A stretch of DNA of 64,000 nt. It comes from an uncultured Litoreibacter sp. GTDB lineage: Bacteria > Pseudomonadota > Alphaproteobacteria > Rhodobacterales > Rhodobacteraceae. A model generated the notes under the pieces. It did not search any database. It had not been told where the DNA came from and saw only the letters and a program-made list of their open reading frames with translations. Made by a program: the position numbers and the translations under genes. Position 1 is the stretch's first letter. Every line of letters begins with the position of its first letter. This document shows, piece after piece, positions 44,102 through 52,576 of the stretch. The stretch is from NCBI GenBank assembly GCA_947501685.1, contig CANMWQ010000005.1, positions 62,001-126,000 on the forward strand. The letters run 5' to 3'.

Positions 44102-46270
44102 TTAATTCCCGAAGATCCGCCCCAAGACATCAAGGATCACATCCTCGGTGGTCTGACGGCGTTGCTCGCGGGTGGGGCGGCGTGTGGTGGTTGTCTGGCC
44201 TTGCGGCGCGATGGGCACCACGCGGGGCGGTTGCGCCGGGCGGATCATTGGCAAGGGCTGCGGGGGCAGATCGCTGCTCAGGCGGGTGACGGTTTCGCGC
44301 CAGATATCAGCCGGAAGCCCGCCACCGGTGACGCCTCTCAAAGGCGTGTTGTCGTCATAGCCCATCCAGACGCCCACGACGTAATCCGCCGTAAATCCGA
44401 TGAACCACGCGTCTTTGGCCGCACTGGTGGTGCCGGTCTTGCCTGCCGCTTCGCGGTCTTGCAGCCGCGCGCGGGTGCCGGTGCCGTCGGTGACGACCCG
44501 GTACATCATATAGGTCAGCTGCTGGGCCGCTTGCGGGGTGATCACCCGCTCGCCGATGCCGCCCTCCTTGCCCATCAGGGGCCCGCTGTCGCCTTTTAGG
44601 CGCAGCTCGGTCAGCCCGTAGGGTTGCACCGCGTTGCCGCCGTTCAAAATCCCCGCATAGGCGCCTGTCATTTCCAGCAGCGTGCTCTCTGACGCCCCCA
44701 AGGCCAACGCCGGCCCCTCGGCCAGCGCGTTGTCGATGCCAAAGCGTGTCGCCACGTCGCGGACATTGTCGCGGCCCACGGCCTCCGACACTTTGACGGC
44801 GACGGTGTTGATGGATTGGCTGAGCGCATCCGTCAGGGTCATCATGCCCTTGAAGTCGCGCGCGTAGTTTTGCGGGCTATAGGGCCCGGAGCCGGGGATA
44901 TCTATGGTGAAGGGCGCGTCCTCCACGGTGCTGTCATATTGGAACCCCAGATCCATCGCCGCCGCATACACAAAGGGCTTGAAGGCGGAGCCTGTTTGCC
45001 GCCGCGCATCTGTGGCGCGGTTGAACCCGCCTGTAACTTTCTCGCGGCCCCCCACCATGGCGCGCACAGCACCATCGGCGGACATCACGACGATGGCGGC
45101 CTGCGCCTCAGAGGTTTTGCTGACCTTGGTGTCGAACACATATTGCAACGCGTCTTCAGCGGCGGTTTGCAGGCGGTTGTCGAAGGTGGTGGTGATCAGC
45201 ACATCCTCGGTGGTGTCGCTGGTCAGAAAGGATGGTGCCGACGACATGACCCAGTCGACAAAGAACCCACCCGCCCGCGCGCTGGCGGCTTTCGACAGGC
45301 TGGCGGGCTGGGCGTTGGCCTGGGCCTCCTCGGCTGTCGAGATATAGCCCTGCTCGCGCATCAGCTTCAGTACGGTGGCGGCGCGGTCGCGGGCGCGTTG
45401 CAGGTTGTTGGTCGGTGCAAAGGTTGAGGGCGCTTTGAGCAGACCCGCCATCATCGCGGCCTCAGGCAGGGCCACTTCGCGGGCGCTCTTGCCGAAATAC
45501 AGCTCGGAGGCCGCCTCAAACCCGCGCGCACCGCCGCCCAGATAGGCGCGGTTCATGTAGATCGACAGGATGTCGTCCTTGGAATATTTGGCCTCCATCG
45601 CCAGTGCATACAGAGCCTCCTTGCCCTTGCGGGCCAGCGTGGTGCGGCGGCAATCGGCCTCGTATTCGCGCTCCGTTTTCCAGACGTCCTGATCATATTC
45701 GACGCCAAGACAGAGCAGTTTTGCGGTTTGCTGGGTGATGGTCGAGCCGCCATTGCCGCGCCAGGGTTTGCGCCCCTCGCGCATGTTGATGCGCATGGCG
45801 CTGGCAATGCCGCGCGGGCTGACGCCCAGATGGCGGTAAAAGCGTTTGTCTTCGGTGGCGATGATGGCGTTTTTCAGGTCCGGGGCCACGGAGGTGGCGG
45901 CAACCGCGCCGCCAAACTGATCGCCGCGCCACGCAAACACCACGCCCTCATTGTCGAGCAGCGTGACGGAGCCACGGGTGCGCCCGTCCAGCAGGTCTTC
46001 AAGCTCGGGCAGGGCGGTGTAGGTATAGGCCACGGCGCCGGCCAGCAGCAGCAGCGCCACCGCGCCGATGCGCCAGGTCAGCCCCCAGATCATGCGAAAC
46101 AGCACGCGGAACGGGGTCAGCAGCCAGCCGATGAGGCCGCGCTTCTTGGGGGCTTTGCGGGGGGCCGGTTTGCGCTTGGCGGGTTTGGCCGCCTTCTTTG
46201 GGGCCGGTTTCGGCTTGGCATAGCGTTTGTCGGCCACCAGAGGCGGCTTGCGGTTGCCCGAATTGCTCAT
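44102..46270 (-). CDS. Class A penicillin-binding protein (bifunctional transglycosylase/transpeptidase)
   Basis: A 722-residue inner-membrane enzyme. A basic Lys/Pro/Ala-rich cytoplasmic tail (residues 1-50) precedes one helix (VALLLLAGAVAYTYTA). The GT51 domain shows ATEDKRFYRHLG with the catalytic glutamate, GGSTITQQTAK and KEALYALAMEAKYSKDDIL. The transpeptidase domain has the SxxK serine in QTGSAFKPF, SQSIN and KTGTTSAAKDAWF. It polymerises and cross-links peptidoglycan. At 722 residues it is shorter than typical PBP1A and lacks the OB insertion, so it is a PBP1A-family short form. Confidence 0.93.
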   Translation of the reverse strand: MSNSGNRKPPLVADKRYAKPKPAPKKAAKPAKRKPAPRKAPKKRGLIGWLLTPFRVLFRMIWGLTWRIGAVALLLLAGAVAYTYTALPELEDLLDGRTRGSVTLLDNEGVVFAWRGDQFGGAVAATSVAPDLKNAIIATEDKRFYRHLGVSPRGIASAMRINMREGRKPWRGNGGSTITQQTAKLLCLGVEYDQDVWKTEREYEADCRRTTLARKGKEALYALAMEAKYSKDDILSIYMNRAYLGGGARGFEAASELYFGKSAREVALPEAAMMAGLLKAPSTFAPTNNLQRARDRAATVLKLMREQGYISTAEEAQANAQPASLSKAASARAGGFFVDWVMSSAPSFLTSDTTEDVLITTTFDNRLQTAAEDALQYVFDTKVSKTSEAQAAIVVMSADGAVRAMVGGREKVTGGFNRATDARRQTGSAFKPFVYAAAMDLGFQYDSTVEDAPFTIDIPGSGPYSPQNYARDFKGMMTLTDALSQSINTVAVKVSEAVGRDNVRDVATRFGIDNALAEGPALALGASESTLLEMTGAYAGILNGGNAVQPYGLTELRLKGDSGPLMGKEGGIGERVITPQAAQQLTYMMYRVVTDGTGTRARLQDREAAGKTGTTSAAKDAWFIGFTADYVVGVWMGYDDNTPLRGVTGGGLPADIWRETVTRLSSDLPPQPLPMIRPAQPPRVVPIAPQGQTTTTRRPTREQRRQTTEDVILDVLGRIFGN

Positions 46271-46375
46271 GTTGACCTGCTCTTAATGGGGTCCTGCTCT
46301 CACCTTGCGAGGATAGGGGGTGCGGGGCGGTAGATGTAGGGGGAAATTTGCGGTTGCGGCGAACATTGATCGCCT

Positions 46376-46411
46376 AATATTTGGGCAATGACTAATAATT
46401 GTGCAAATATT
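46376..46411. promoter_or_regulatory. 36-bp inverted repeat upstream of glnK
   Basis: Arms AATATTTGGGCAAT and ATTGTGCAAATATT pair at 12 of 14 positions around an 8-base spacer. It lies 128 bp before the glnK start in an AT-rich stretch. Given the target operon, a nitrogen regulator such as NtrC is the first candidate, but the sequence is not the enteric NtrC consensus. I could not identify a convincing sigma-54 promoter. Confidence 0.5.
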
Positions 46412-46538
46412 CTGGTTAAGGGCCGGATTCATGCCGGGTTTTTGATCACGACTCGTTGAATGCTGCGGCTGCAGCGCTGTTTCTACCGTCATCGCCTGCC
46501 CCCGCTCTGGGGCGAGGGGCTTCAAGAAGGGAAGAACA

Positions 46539-46877
46539 GTGAAACTGATTATTGCTGCAATCAAACCATTCAAGCTGGAGGAGGTCCGCGAGGCGCTGAC
46601 CTCCATCGGGGTGCGCGGGATGATGGTAACCGAGATCAAGGGCTTCGGCTCCCAGTCCGGCCATACCGAAATCTACCGTGGCGCTGAATATGCCGTGAAT
46701 TTCGTGCCGAAGGTGAAGCTGGAGATCGTCGTCTCCGCCGCTATGGCCGATCAGGTGGTCGAGACCATCACCACCACCGCCAAAACCGACAAGATCGGCG
46801 ACGGCAAAATCTTTGTGCTCGATGTGAGCCAGGCGGTGCGGGTGCGTACCGGCGAAACCAATGATGACGCGATCTGA
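46539..46877 (+). CDS. glnK: PII nitrogen-regulatory protein
   Basis: A 112-residue trimeric signal protein. The T-loop contains the uridylylation target Y51 in EIYRGAEYAVNFVPK; the B-loop TDKIGDGKIFV and C-loop RVRTGETNDDAI are intact. It senses ATP/ADP and 2-oxoglutarate and blocks AmtB when nitrogen is plentiful. Linkage to amtB makes GlnK the better name than GlnB. Start is GTG at 46539 with AAGAAGGGAAG upstream. An inverted repeat at 46376-46411 probably controls it. Confidence 0.95.
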   Translation: MKLIIAAIKPFKLEEVREALTSIGVRGMMVTEIKGFGSQSGHTEIYRGAEYAVNFVPKVKLEIVVSAAMADQVVETITTTAKTDKIGDGKIFVLDVSQAVRVRTGETNDDAI

Positions 46878-46893
46878 ACGGGGACCTATCAAA

Positions 46894-48231
46894 ATGACGC
46901 TCAAACGTATTCTTACACTCAGCGCTGTGGCGGCCTTGCTGCCCGCCAGCGCTGCGCTCGCGCAGGACACGGTCGACCCGGCCGTGCTGCAAACCGATAT
47001 GGTCTTCATCCTGAACTCCCTGCTGTTCCTTGTGGGCGGTTTTCTGGTGTTCTGGATGGCGGCGGGCTTTGCGATGCTCGAGGCCGGCCTCGTGCGGTCC
47101 AAAAACGTCACCATGCAGCTGACGAAAAACATGGCGCTCTTCTCATTGGCGGCGGTGGCTTACTACCTTGTCGGCTACAACCTGATGTATCCGTTGGGCG
47201 ACTGGGCTATGGACGGGGTGTTCTCGGCGCTGTTCCCGGCGGTGGCGGTGCTTGAGGCCGTCGGCGTCGATGCGGCGGGCGCGGATGACTATTCCTACGC
47301 CTCCACCGGGTCGGACTTCTTCTTCCAGCTGATGTTCTGTGCGGCGACCGCGTCTATCGTGTCCGGTGCGCTGGCGGAGCGGATCAAGCTGTGGCCCTTC
47401 CTGATTTTCGTCGTGATCCTGACCGGTATCATTTACCCGCTGCAAGCCAGCTGGAAATGGGGCGGCGGCTTCCTTGACGAGATGGGCTTCTTGGACTTCG
47501 CTGGCTCCACCGTGGTGCACTCTGTGGGTGGCTGGGCCGCTCTGGTTGGTGCGATCATCCTTGGGCCACGTCTGGGCAAGTATAAAGACGGCAAGGTTAT
47601 CCCGATGCCCGGCTCCAACCTGGCGCTGGCGACACTCGGCACGTTCATCTTGTGGATGGGCTGGTTCGGCTTCAACGGCGGCTCGCAGCTGGCGATGGGC
47701 ACGGTGGGCGATGTGGCTGACATCTCGCGCATCTTTGCCAACACCAACGCAGCCGCAGCAGGCGGGGCCATCGCGGCGCTGATCCTGACGCAGGTGCTGT
47801 ATAAAAAGCCTGACCTCACCATGATCCTGAACGGCGCGCTGGCCGGGCTGGTCTCGATCACCGCAGAGCCGCTGACCCCTACTTTGGGTGTGGCAACGCT
47901 GATCGGGGCCGTGGGCGGTGTGATCGTGGTCTTCGCGGTGCCGTTCCTCGACAAGCTGAAGATCGACGACGTGGTCGGCGCCATCCCGGTGCACTTGTTC
48001 GCTGGTATCTGGGGCACCATCGCCGTGGTCTTTACCAATGGTGACGCGTCGCTGGGCACGCAGCTTTACTCGATCGTGGTTGTCGGTGTCTTCACCGTCG
48101 TGGCCTCTGCCATCGTGTGGTTCATCCTGAAAGCCACGGTCGGCATCCGGGTCGGCGAGGAGGAAGAGATCACAGGTCTCGACACCACCGAGCTGGGCAT
48201 GGAAGCCTACCCAGAGTTTTCCAAAGGCTGA
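46894..48231 (+). CDS. amtB: Ammonium transporter
   Basis: A 445-residue protein with a cleavable signal peptide (LTLSAVAALLPASAALAQ) and eleven helices. Conserved parts are the first helix segment FLVGGFLVFWMAAGFAMLEAGLVRSKN, VVHSVGGWAALVGA with the first pore histidine, and GAIPVHLFAGIWGTIAV with the second. The cytoplasmic tail is short. It conducts ammonium into the cell under limitation and is gated by GlnK, encoded 16 bases upstream. A very strong terminator follows. Confidence 0.96.
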   Translation: MTLKRILTLSAVAALLPASAALAQDTVDPAVLQTDMVFILNSLLFLVGGFLVFWMAAGFAMLEAGLVRSKNVTMQLTKNMALFSLAAVAYYLVGYNLMYPLGDWAMDGVFSALFPAVAVLEAVGVDAAGADDYSYASTGSDFFFQLMFCAATASIVSGALAERIKLWPFLIFVVILTGIIYPLQASWKWGGGFLDEMGFLDFAGSTVVHSVGGWAALVGAIILGPRLGKYKDGKVIPMPGSNLALATLGTFILWMGWFGFNGGSQLAMGTVGDVADISRIFANTNAAAAGGAIAALILTQVLYKKPDLTMILNGALAGLVSITAEPLTPTLGVATLIGAVGGVIVVFAVPFLDKLKIDDVVGAIPVHLFAGIWGTIAVVFTNGDASLGTQLYSIVVVGVFTVVASAIVWFILKATVGIRVGEEEEITGLDTTELGMEAYPEFSKG

Positions 48232-48257
48232 CCTCCCTTTCACAGCCTGAGAAGCGA

Positions 48258-48288
48258 AGCCCGGCACCCCATGGTGCCGGGCTTTTTT
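48258..48288 (+). terminator. Intrinsic terminator after amtB
   Basis: Perfect 11-bp stem AGCCCGGCACC / GGTGCCGGGCT with a 4-base loop, followed by a T6 tract. It separates the glnK-amtB operon from the BLUF gene, which must therefore have its own promoter or read-through. Confidence 0.92.
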
Positions 48289-48363
48289 CTTGTCAATGAC
48301 TATGGAAACCGGTTCCAACAGCCCTATCTGCCAAAAGGTTTAAGATCCTGGGAGGAGAAGAGA

Positions 48364-48690
48364 ATGATCAGGACAGTTTATTTCAGCACGGCCATGTCCG
48401 CGATTAAGCAATCCGATGTGGACGAGATCGTCGCGCATGCAGCTGACGCCAACCGCGCCCGCAACATCACCGGGGCGCTCGCTTACAATGGCCGCAATTT
48501 CTGCCAATGCCTCGAAGGGGAGGCCGACGAGGTCCGCGCCCTGCTCGACATCATCCGCACCGACCCTCGCCACGCCGGGTTCAAGGTGATTGACGAAAAG
48601 GAAGTTAGTGCCCGCCATTTCCCTGAATGGTCGATGCACTTGGTTGACGGTCTGGATTTTTCAACCGTGATCAATGCGATGAATCACTGA
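48364..48690 (+). CDS. Stand-alone BLUF-domain blue-light sensor
   Basis: A 108-residue protein that is almost only a BLUF domain. The flavin-pocket residues are Y6 (in VYFS), N30, Q48 (in FCQCLEG), W89 and M91 (in FPEWSM). These correspond to Y21, N45, Q63, W104 and M106 of the Rhodobacter AppA protein with a constant offset of 15, so no insertion or deletion lies between them. Short BLUF proteins signal through protein partners, as they have no output domain. GGAGGAGAAGAGA directly before ATG at 48364 is a strong start signal. It lies between the amtB terminator and trxA, and converges with the latter. Confidence 0.88.
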   Translation: MIRTVYFSTAMSAIKQSDVDEIVAHAADANRARNITGALAYNGRNFCQCLEGEADEVRALLDIIRTDPRHAGFKVIDEKEVSARHFPEWSMHLVDGLDFSTVINAMNH

Positions 48691-48740
48691 CCTGCGCGCT
48701 TGGGCTCGCGGCAACCGTCGCACGCACCCCTAAAAATGAA

Positions 48741-48772
48741 CAAAACCCCAACAGATCCCTGCTGGAGTTTTG
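48741..48772 (-). terminator. Hairpin terminator of trxA
   Basis: Arms CAAAACCCCAACAG and CTGCTGGAGTTTTG around a 4-base loop. Read as minus-strand RNA all 14 positions pair (two G-U wobbles); as plus-strand RNA the same two positions become C-A mismatches, so the fold favours the trxA transcript. TTCATTTTT follows on the minus strand. A separate 12-bp palindrome TTTTGTACAAAA lies at 48799-48810. Confidence 0.65.
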
Positions 48773-48820
48773 TACATTTTGGGTTTTGGCCCGAAAAGTT
48801 TTGTACAAAATGGGGTAAAA

Positions 48821-49144
48821 CTAGGCGACGGTCTCGTCGATCCAGCTTGCCAGCGCCGCCTTGGGGGCCGCGCCCACTTTGTTGGAGACGACTTCCCCAT
48901 CCTTGAACATAAACAGCGCCGGAATCCCGCGCACACCCATCTGAGCGGGCGAGTTCGGGTTCTCGTCTACGTTCACTTTGACGATCTTGACCTTGCCGTC
49001 ATACTCCGCTGACAGCTCTTCCAACGCGGGTCCGATCTGCTTGCAGGGGCCGCACCATTCCGCCCAAAAGTCAACAATAACAGGGACATCCGAGTTGCGG
49101 ACCTCGGCATCAAACGTGGCATCGGTAACGGCAACAGTGGCCAT
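48821..49144 (-). CDS. trxA: Thioredoxin
   Basis: A 107-residue cytosolic thioredoxin with active site WCGPC (residues 30-34) and the cis-proline in [10 protein letters not shown]. It reduces disulfides in ribonucleotide reductase, peroxiredoxins and methionine sulfoxide reductases. It lies downstream of addA at a 66-base distance on the same strand, the conserved order in this family. Confidence 0.97.
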   Translation of the reverse strand: MATVAVTDATFDAEVRNSDVPVIVDFWAEWCGPCKQIGPALEELSAEYDGKVKIVKVNVDENPNSPAQMGVRGIPALFMFKDGEVVSNKVGAAPKAALASWIDETVA

Positions 49145-49210
49145 GGGCTTCCCTCCAGGGGTTATGAAAAATCGATCAGGTGCTGAACCTATGGACGGCT
49201 TGCGCGGGCG

Positions 49211-52200
49211 TCAAGATGTATGGGCGCGGCGCAGCGCATCCCTCACGATGTCGTGTGGTAGCGTCATAAGCTGAGCGGTTTGAGTCCATAAGACCGCCGT
49301 GTCCACGCGTTTCTCCGGGTAGATCTGCCCCAAGGCCGACGCATAGGCCCCAAGCTGGCGCAGCACCCCTTCCGGCGTGTCCTCAGCACGATCTGGCACC
49401 ATGCGGTTGGACTTGAAATCTATAGCCAGAACAGTGTCTTGCGCGACAATCAGCCGGTCGATTGTGCCGCTCATCATGGCCCCTTCCAGCTCGGGCAGGG
49501 GGGCAGAAACAGGCGCTTCGACCAAGGCATCCCCGGTCCACAGATGTGCCAGCTCGGGCGCATCCAAAACCCGCGCGGCATGCGCAAGCAGGTCTTCGTC
49601 CAGTGGGTTTTTGTGGCGCGCCAATAAGCGGTCCGCCACGGCCTGGCGCTGAGATATATCTTTATTTGCAAGGGTTTCCAGCAAAAGATGGATCATCGTG
49701 CCCCGCGCCTTGGCGTCGGTCTCGGACAACCCTTCAGGCCGCCCCGCCACCGTCTTCGCCCTGCCCAAATTCGAAGGCGACAGAGGCTCGCTCGGTTTGA
49801 CTGGCATCTCCGCCGCCCGGCGCGCCCATCCCGGCAGCGCTTTTGGACCCACTACATCTTGTGTGCCGCGCGGCGCGGTCTCTTGTGGCCAGTTCCCCTG
49901 CTCCAAGCGCAGTTTTACGCCGTCTTTCGGCGTCCCCCCAAGGCTTTCCAGCGCACGCTCACTGATCTCGTACCACGTCTCCCCCTTGCTCGGAGGATCA
50001 CCTGATCCACAGACAATCAACCAGCTTTCCGCGCGGGTCAGCGCCACATAGAGCAGACGCATACGTTCTTGAAATTGCAGGTCTTTTTTGGCTTCAACCA
50101 TCTGGGATTGCAGCTCGGTGGCCTCCGTCGCGCGGGCCTTCCACAGTGCGTTTCCTCCGGCATCGAGGATGTCGGCACGGACCTCATTCTTGGTGGTCCC
50201 GGTCTGCGGCAGGATCACAATCGGAGCCTCCAGCCCCTTCGCCCCATGCACCGTCATCACCCGGATGAAATCCCCGCCACTGTCCATCTGCCGCTTGATC
50301 GTCACATCATCCGTCGCCAACCAGGTCAGAAACCCGGTCAAACTCGGCGCCTCACTTTGCTCATATTGCAGCGCCTGATCCAACAGCGCGGTGATCCCGT
50401 CCTCGGCCTCCAGACCCAGCCTATCCAGCAGTCTTTCGCGCCCGCCATGCACGGTCAGCGCGCGTTCGAGCAGCTCATAGGGGCGTTCAAAATCGGCCTT
50501 GTCGCGCAGGTCGGTGAGCATGGCGTGCAGCTCAGGAAACTCGGTTTTCCGCGCGTCCAGCTGGTCCCAGAGCAAGCCAGACCGCCCGTAAGCCAATGAA
50601 AACAGACCACTTTCCGACACGCACCCAAGTGGGGACCGCATCACCTCAGCCAGCGCCAGATCATCTTGCGGGGTTTCCAGAAAGGCCAGCAGCGCCATCA
50701 GGTCGCGCACGCCCATCTCGCCGCCCACGCGCAACCGGTCAGCGCCCGCCATAGGCAAACCGCGCTCCTTGCAGGCGCGGATGATCTCGTGAAACAGGCC
50801 CCCTTGGGCCGAGCGCGATTGCACCAGAATGAGGAAATCGCTGGCCCGGATCGCCCGCGTGTCCGGCCTGTCGAAACCGTCCTCGCGGATGATCTGCGTG
50901 ATCTGCCCGCATTGGGTCTGGCGTAGGATATGGTCGGCAATCTTGTTGGCCAGCAGCACGGAATGGTGGTTCTCCCCCACCGTATCCACCGGGTCATACC
51001 ACGGCTTGTCATCCTCTTTTTCGGCCTTCTCGATCCAGTCCCAAAGGTCCACCCGGCCCGGCAGATCAGATTTGAACGCCTTATGCTCCAACGGCCCGCC
51101 CATGCCCTTGCGCAGCTCTTCGGTGAAGACCGCGTCTACCAACCTCAGTACCGGCGCGGCGGAGCGGAAGGAATAGAGCAGCTCGCGATTGGCGAAAGGC
51201 GCTTTGATCTGGGCCAAGCGGGTGTCAAAGAAGTCGCGCAGGCGGTCAAACTCCGCCGGATCCGCGCCCTGAAACGAGTAAATCGACTGCTTCTTGTCGC
51301 CCACTACAAAGATCGTGCGTTGCTTGTCGCTGGCGGACTCTCCGCTAAAAAATTCTTCTGATAACAGGCGGATAACTTCCCATTGCACCGGCGAGGTATC
51401 CTGCGCCTCGTCCACCAGAATGTGGTCGATCCCGCCATCCAGCCGGAACAAAACCCAAGAGGCCACGGACGGGTCGGTCAGCAGCCTGCGCGCCTTGCGG
51501 ATCAGGTCATCAAAGTCCAGCCAGGAGCGTTGCTGCTTGGCCGTGGCCATCCGGTCGAGGAAAGGTTTGGCAAATCCATGCAGCGCCGCGTTGCGCTCAA
51601 AAGAGGCCAGCCCGATGCGCAAGGGACGGGCGTCAGCGACGCGGGTTTGCAAGTCGGCCCATTGCTCCGACAGAGACCCCATTATCTTCTTCGCATCAGC
51701 CGTCGGAGGGTATGATTTGGGCTTGCCAAGGTTCTTGCCGGAGGCCACCAGACAAAGAGGCTCCAACGTCTCTATGGTTACCAGTGACGGGCTGTTCAAA
51801 TCCAGAGTGGAGAGCTGTTGCGAAAGTTTTTGGTCCGATGCTTTGCCCTGCTGCAAGAACGGGATCATGTCCTTAACCAGCGCGGCCTCGCCGCCGTCAA
51901 AGGTGTCTCGCAAAATGCTGTCCGCCGTCACCCCGTCGGGCAGCCCGGCCATCTGGCGCAGCTCAGCCTCCGTAGGCGTTTTGTCGAACAGGTCGGCATG
52001 GCGCGAGATCTCGGCCAGCAAAGCGTCCGGGGCCTCCCCGGTGAACTTGGCGGCCAAGTTGCGCACCGCGTCGGGCATGTCTTGCGCCATCGCCTCCAGC
52101 ACGTCTGCGCGCAGCAGCCGGGCGGAGCGGTCGTCCATCTCGGCAAAGCCCGGCGAGACCTCCGCTTCAAGCGGGAACCGCCGCAATAGTGCTGCACAGA

Positions 52201-52576
52201 AGGAGTGGATCGTCTGGATTTTCAGACCACCCGGCGTCTCGATCGCCTTGGCAAACAGCCTGCGCGCGTCGCGCAATGTCTCTGAATTGACCGTGCCACG
52301 GGCCACGCCCAGATGCAGCAGGCTGGTGGTCAGCGCGTCGTCGGGCATCATCGCCCAAGTGCCCAGCCGCTTGAACAGCCGGTTCTGCATCTCGGAGGCG
52401 GCGGCCTTGGTGTAGGTCAGGCACAAGATCCGCTGCGGCATCACGCCTTGCAGCAACAGCAGCGCCACCCGGTCGGTCAGCACCCGGGTCTTGCCAGAGC
52501 CCGCGTTGGCCGACAACCACGTGGAGCGGTTGGGAAGCGCCGCATCAATTTGAGCGCGGGTGGCGTCGTCGGTCAT
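49211..52576 (-). CDS. addA: Double-strand break repair helicase-nuclease AddA
   Basis: A 1121-residue UvrD-like helicase with a C-terminal nuclease. Walker A is ANAGSGKTRVL, the helicase motif IRTIFVVGDKKQSIYSFQGA holds the QxxR/K motif III, and VMTVHGAKGLEAPIVIL is motif V. The nuclease signature near the end is AIDFKSNRM, where the family often has DYKT. With AddB it resects DNA ends and loads RecA. ATG at 52576 overlaps addB by 4 bases. Confidence 0.96.
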   Translation of the reverse strand: MTDDATRAQIDAALPNRSTWLSANAGSGKTRVLTDRVALLLLQGVMPQRILCLTYTKAAASEMQNRLFKRLGTWAMMPDDALTTSLLHLGVARGTVNSETLRDARRLFAKAIETPGGLKIQTIHSFCAALLRRFPLEAEVSPGFAEMDDRSARLLRADVLEAMAQDMPDAVRNLAAKFTGEAPDALLAEISRHADLFDKTPTEAELRQMAGLPDGVTADSILRDTFDGGEAALVKDMIPFLQQGKASDQKLSQQLSTLDLNSPSLVTIETLEPLCLVASGKNLGKPKSYPPTADAKKIMGSLSEQWADLQTRVADARPLRIGLASFERNAALHGFAKPFLDRMATAKQQRSWLDFDDLIRKARRLLTDPSVASWVLFRLDGGIDHILVDEAQDTSPVQWEVIRLLSEEFFSGESASDKQRTIFVVGDKKQSIYSFQGADPAEFDRLRDFFDTRLAQIKAPFANRELLYSFRSAAPVLRLVDAVFTEELRKGMGGPLEHKAFKSDLPGRVDLWDWIEKAEKEDDKPWYDPVDTVGENHHSVLLANKIADHILRQTQCGQITQIIREDGFDRPDTRAIRASDFLILVQSRSAQGGLFHEIIRACKERGLPMAGADRLRVGGEMGVRDLMALLAFLETPQDDLALAEVMRSPLGCVSESGLFSLAYGRSGLLWDQLDARKTEFPELHAMLTDLRDKADFERPYELLERALTVHGGRERLLDRLGLEAEDGITALLDQALQYEQSEAPSLTGFLTWLATDDVTIKRQMDSGGDFIRVMTVHGAKGLEAPIVILPQTGTTKNEVRADILDAGGNALWKARATEATELQSQMVEAKKDLQFQERMRLLYVALTRAESWLIVCGSGDPPSKGETWYEISERALESLGGTPKDGVKLRLEQGNWPQETAPRGTQDVVGPKALPGWARRAAEMPVKPSEPLSPSNLGRAKTVAGRPEGLSETDAKARGTMIHLLLETLANKDISQRQAVADRLLARHKNPLDEDLLAHAARVLDAPELAHLWTGDALVEAPVSAPLPELEGAMMSGTIDRLIVAQDTVLAIDFKSNRMVPDRAEDTPEGVLRQLGAYASALGQIYPEKRVDTAVLWTQTAQLMTLPHDIVRDALRRAHTS

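Noticed and set aside
47143-48318. 391-codon minus-strand frame opposite amtB
   Set aside because: Asp/His/Gln-rich antisense frame; amtB and its terminator on the plus strand explain the region.
48730-48936. 68-codon minus-strand frame through the trxA 3' end and its palindromes
   Set aside because: It overlaps trxA out of frame, and the readable part is only the AT-rich hairpin region translated.
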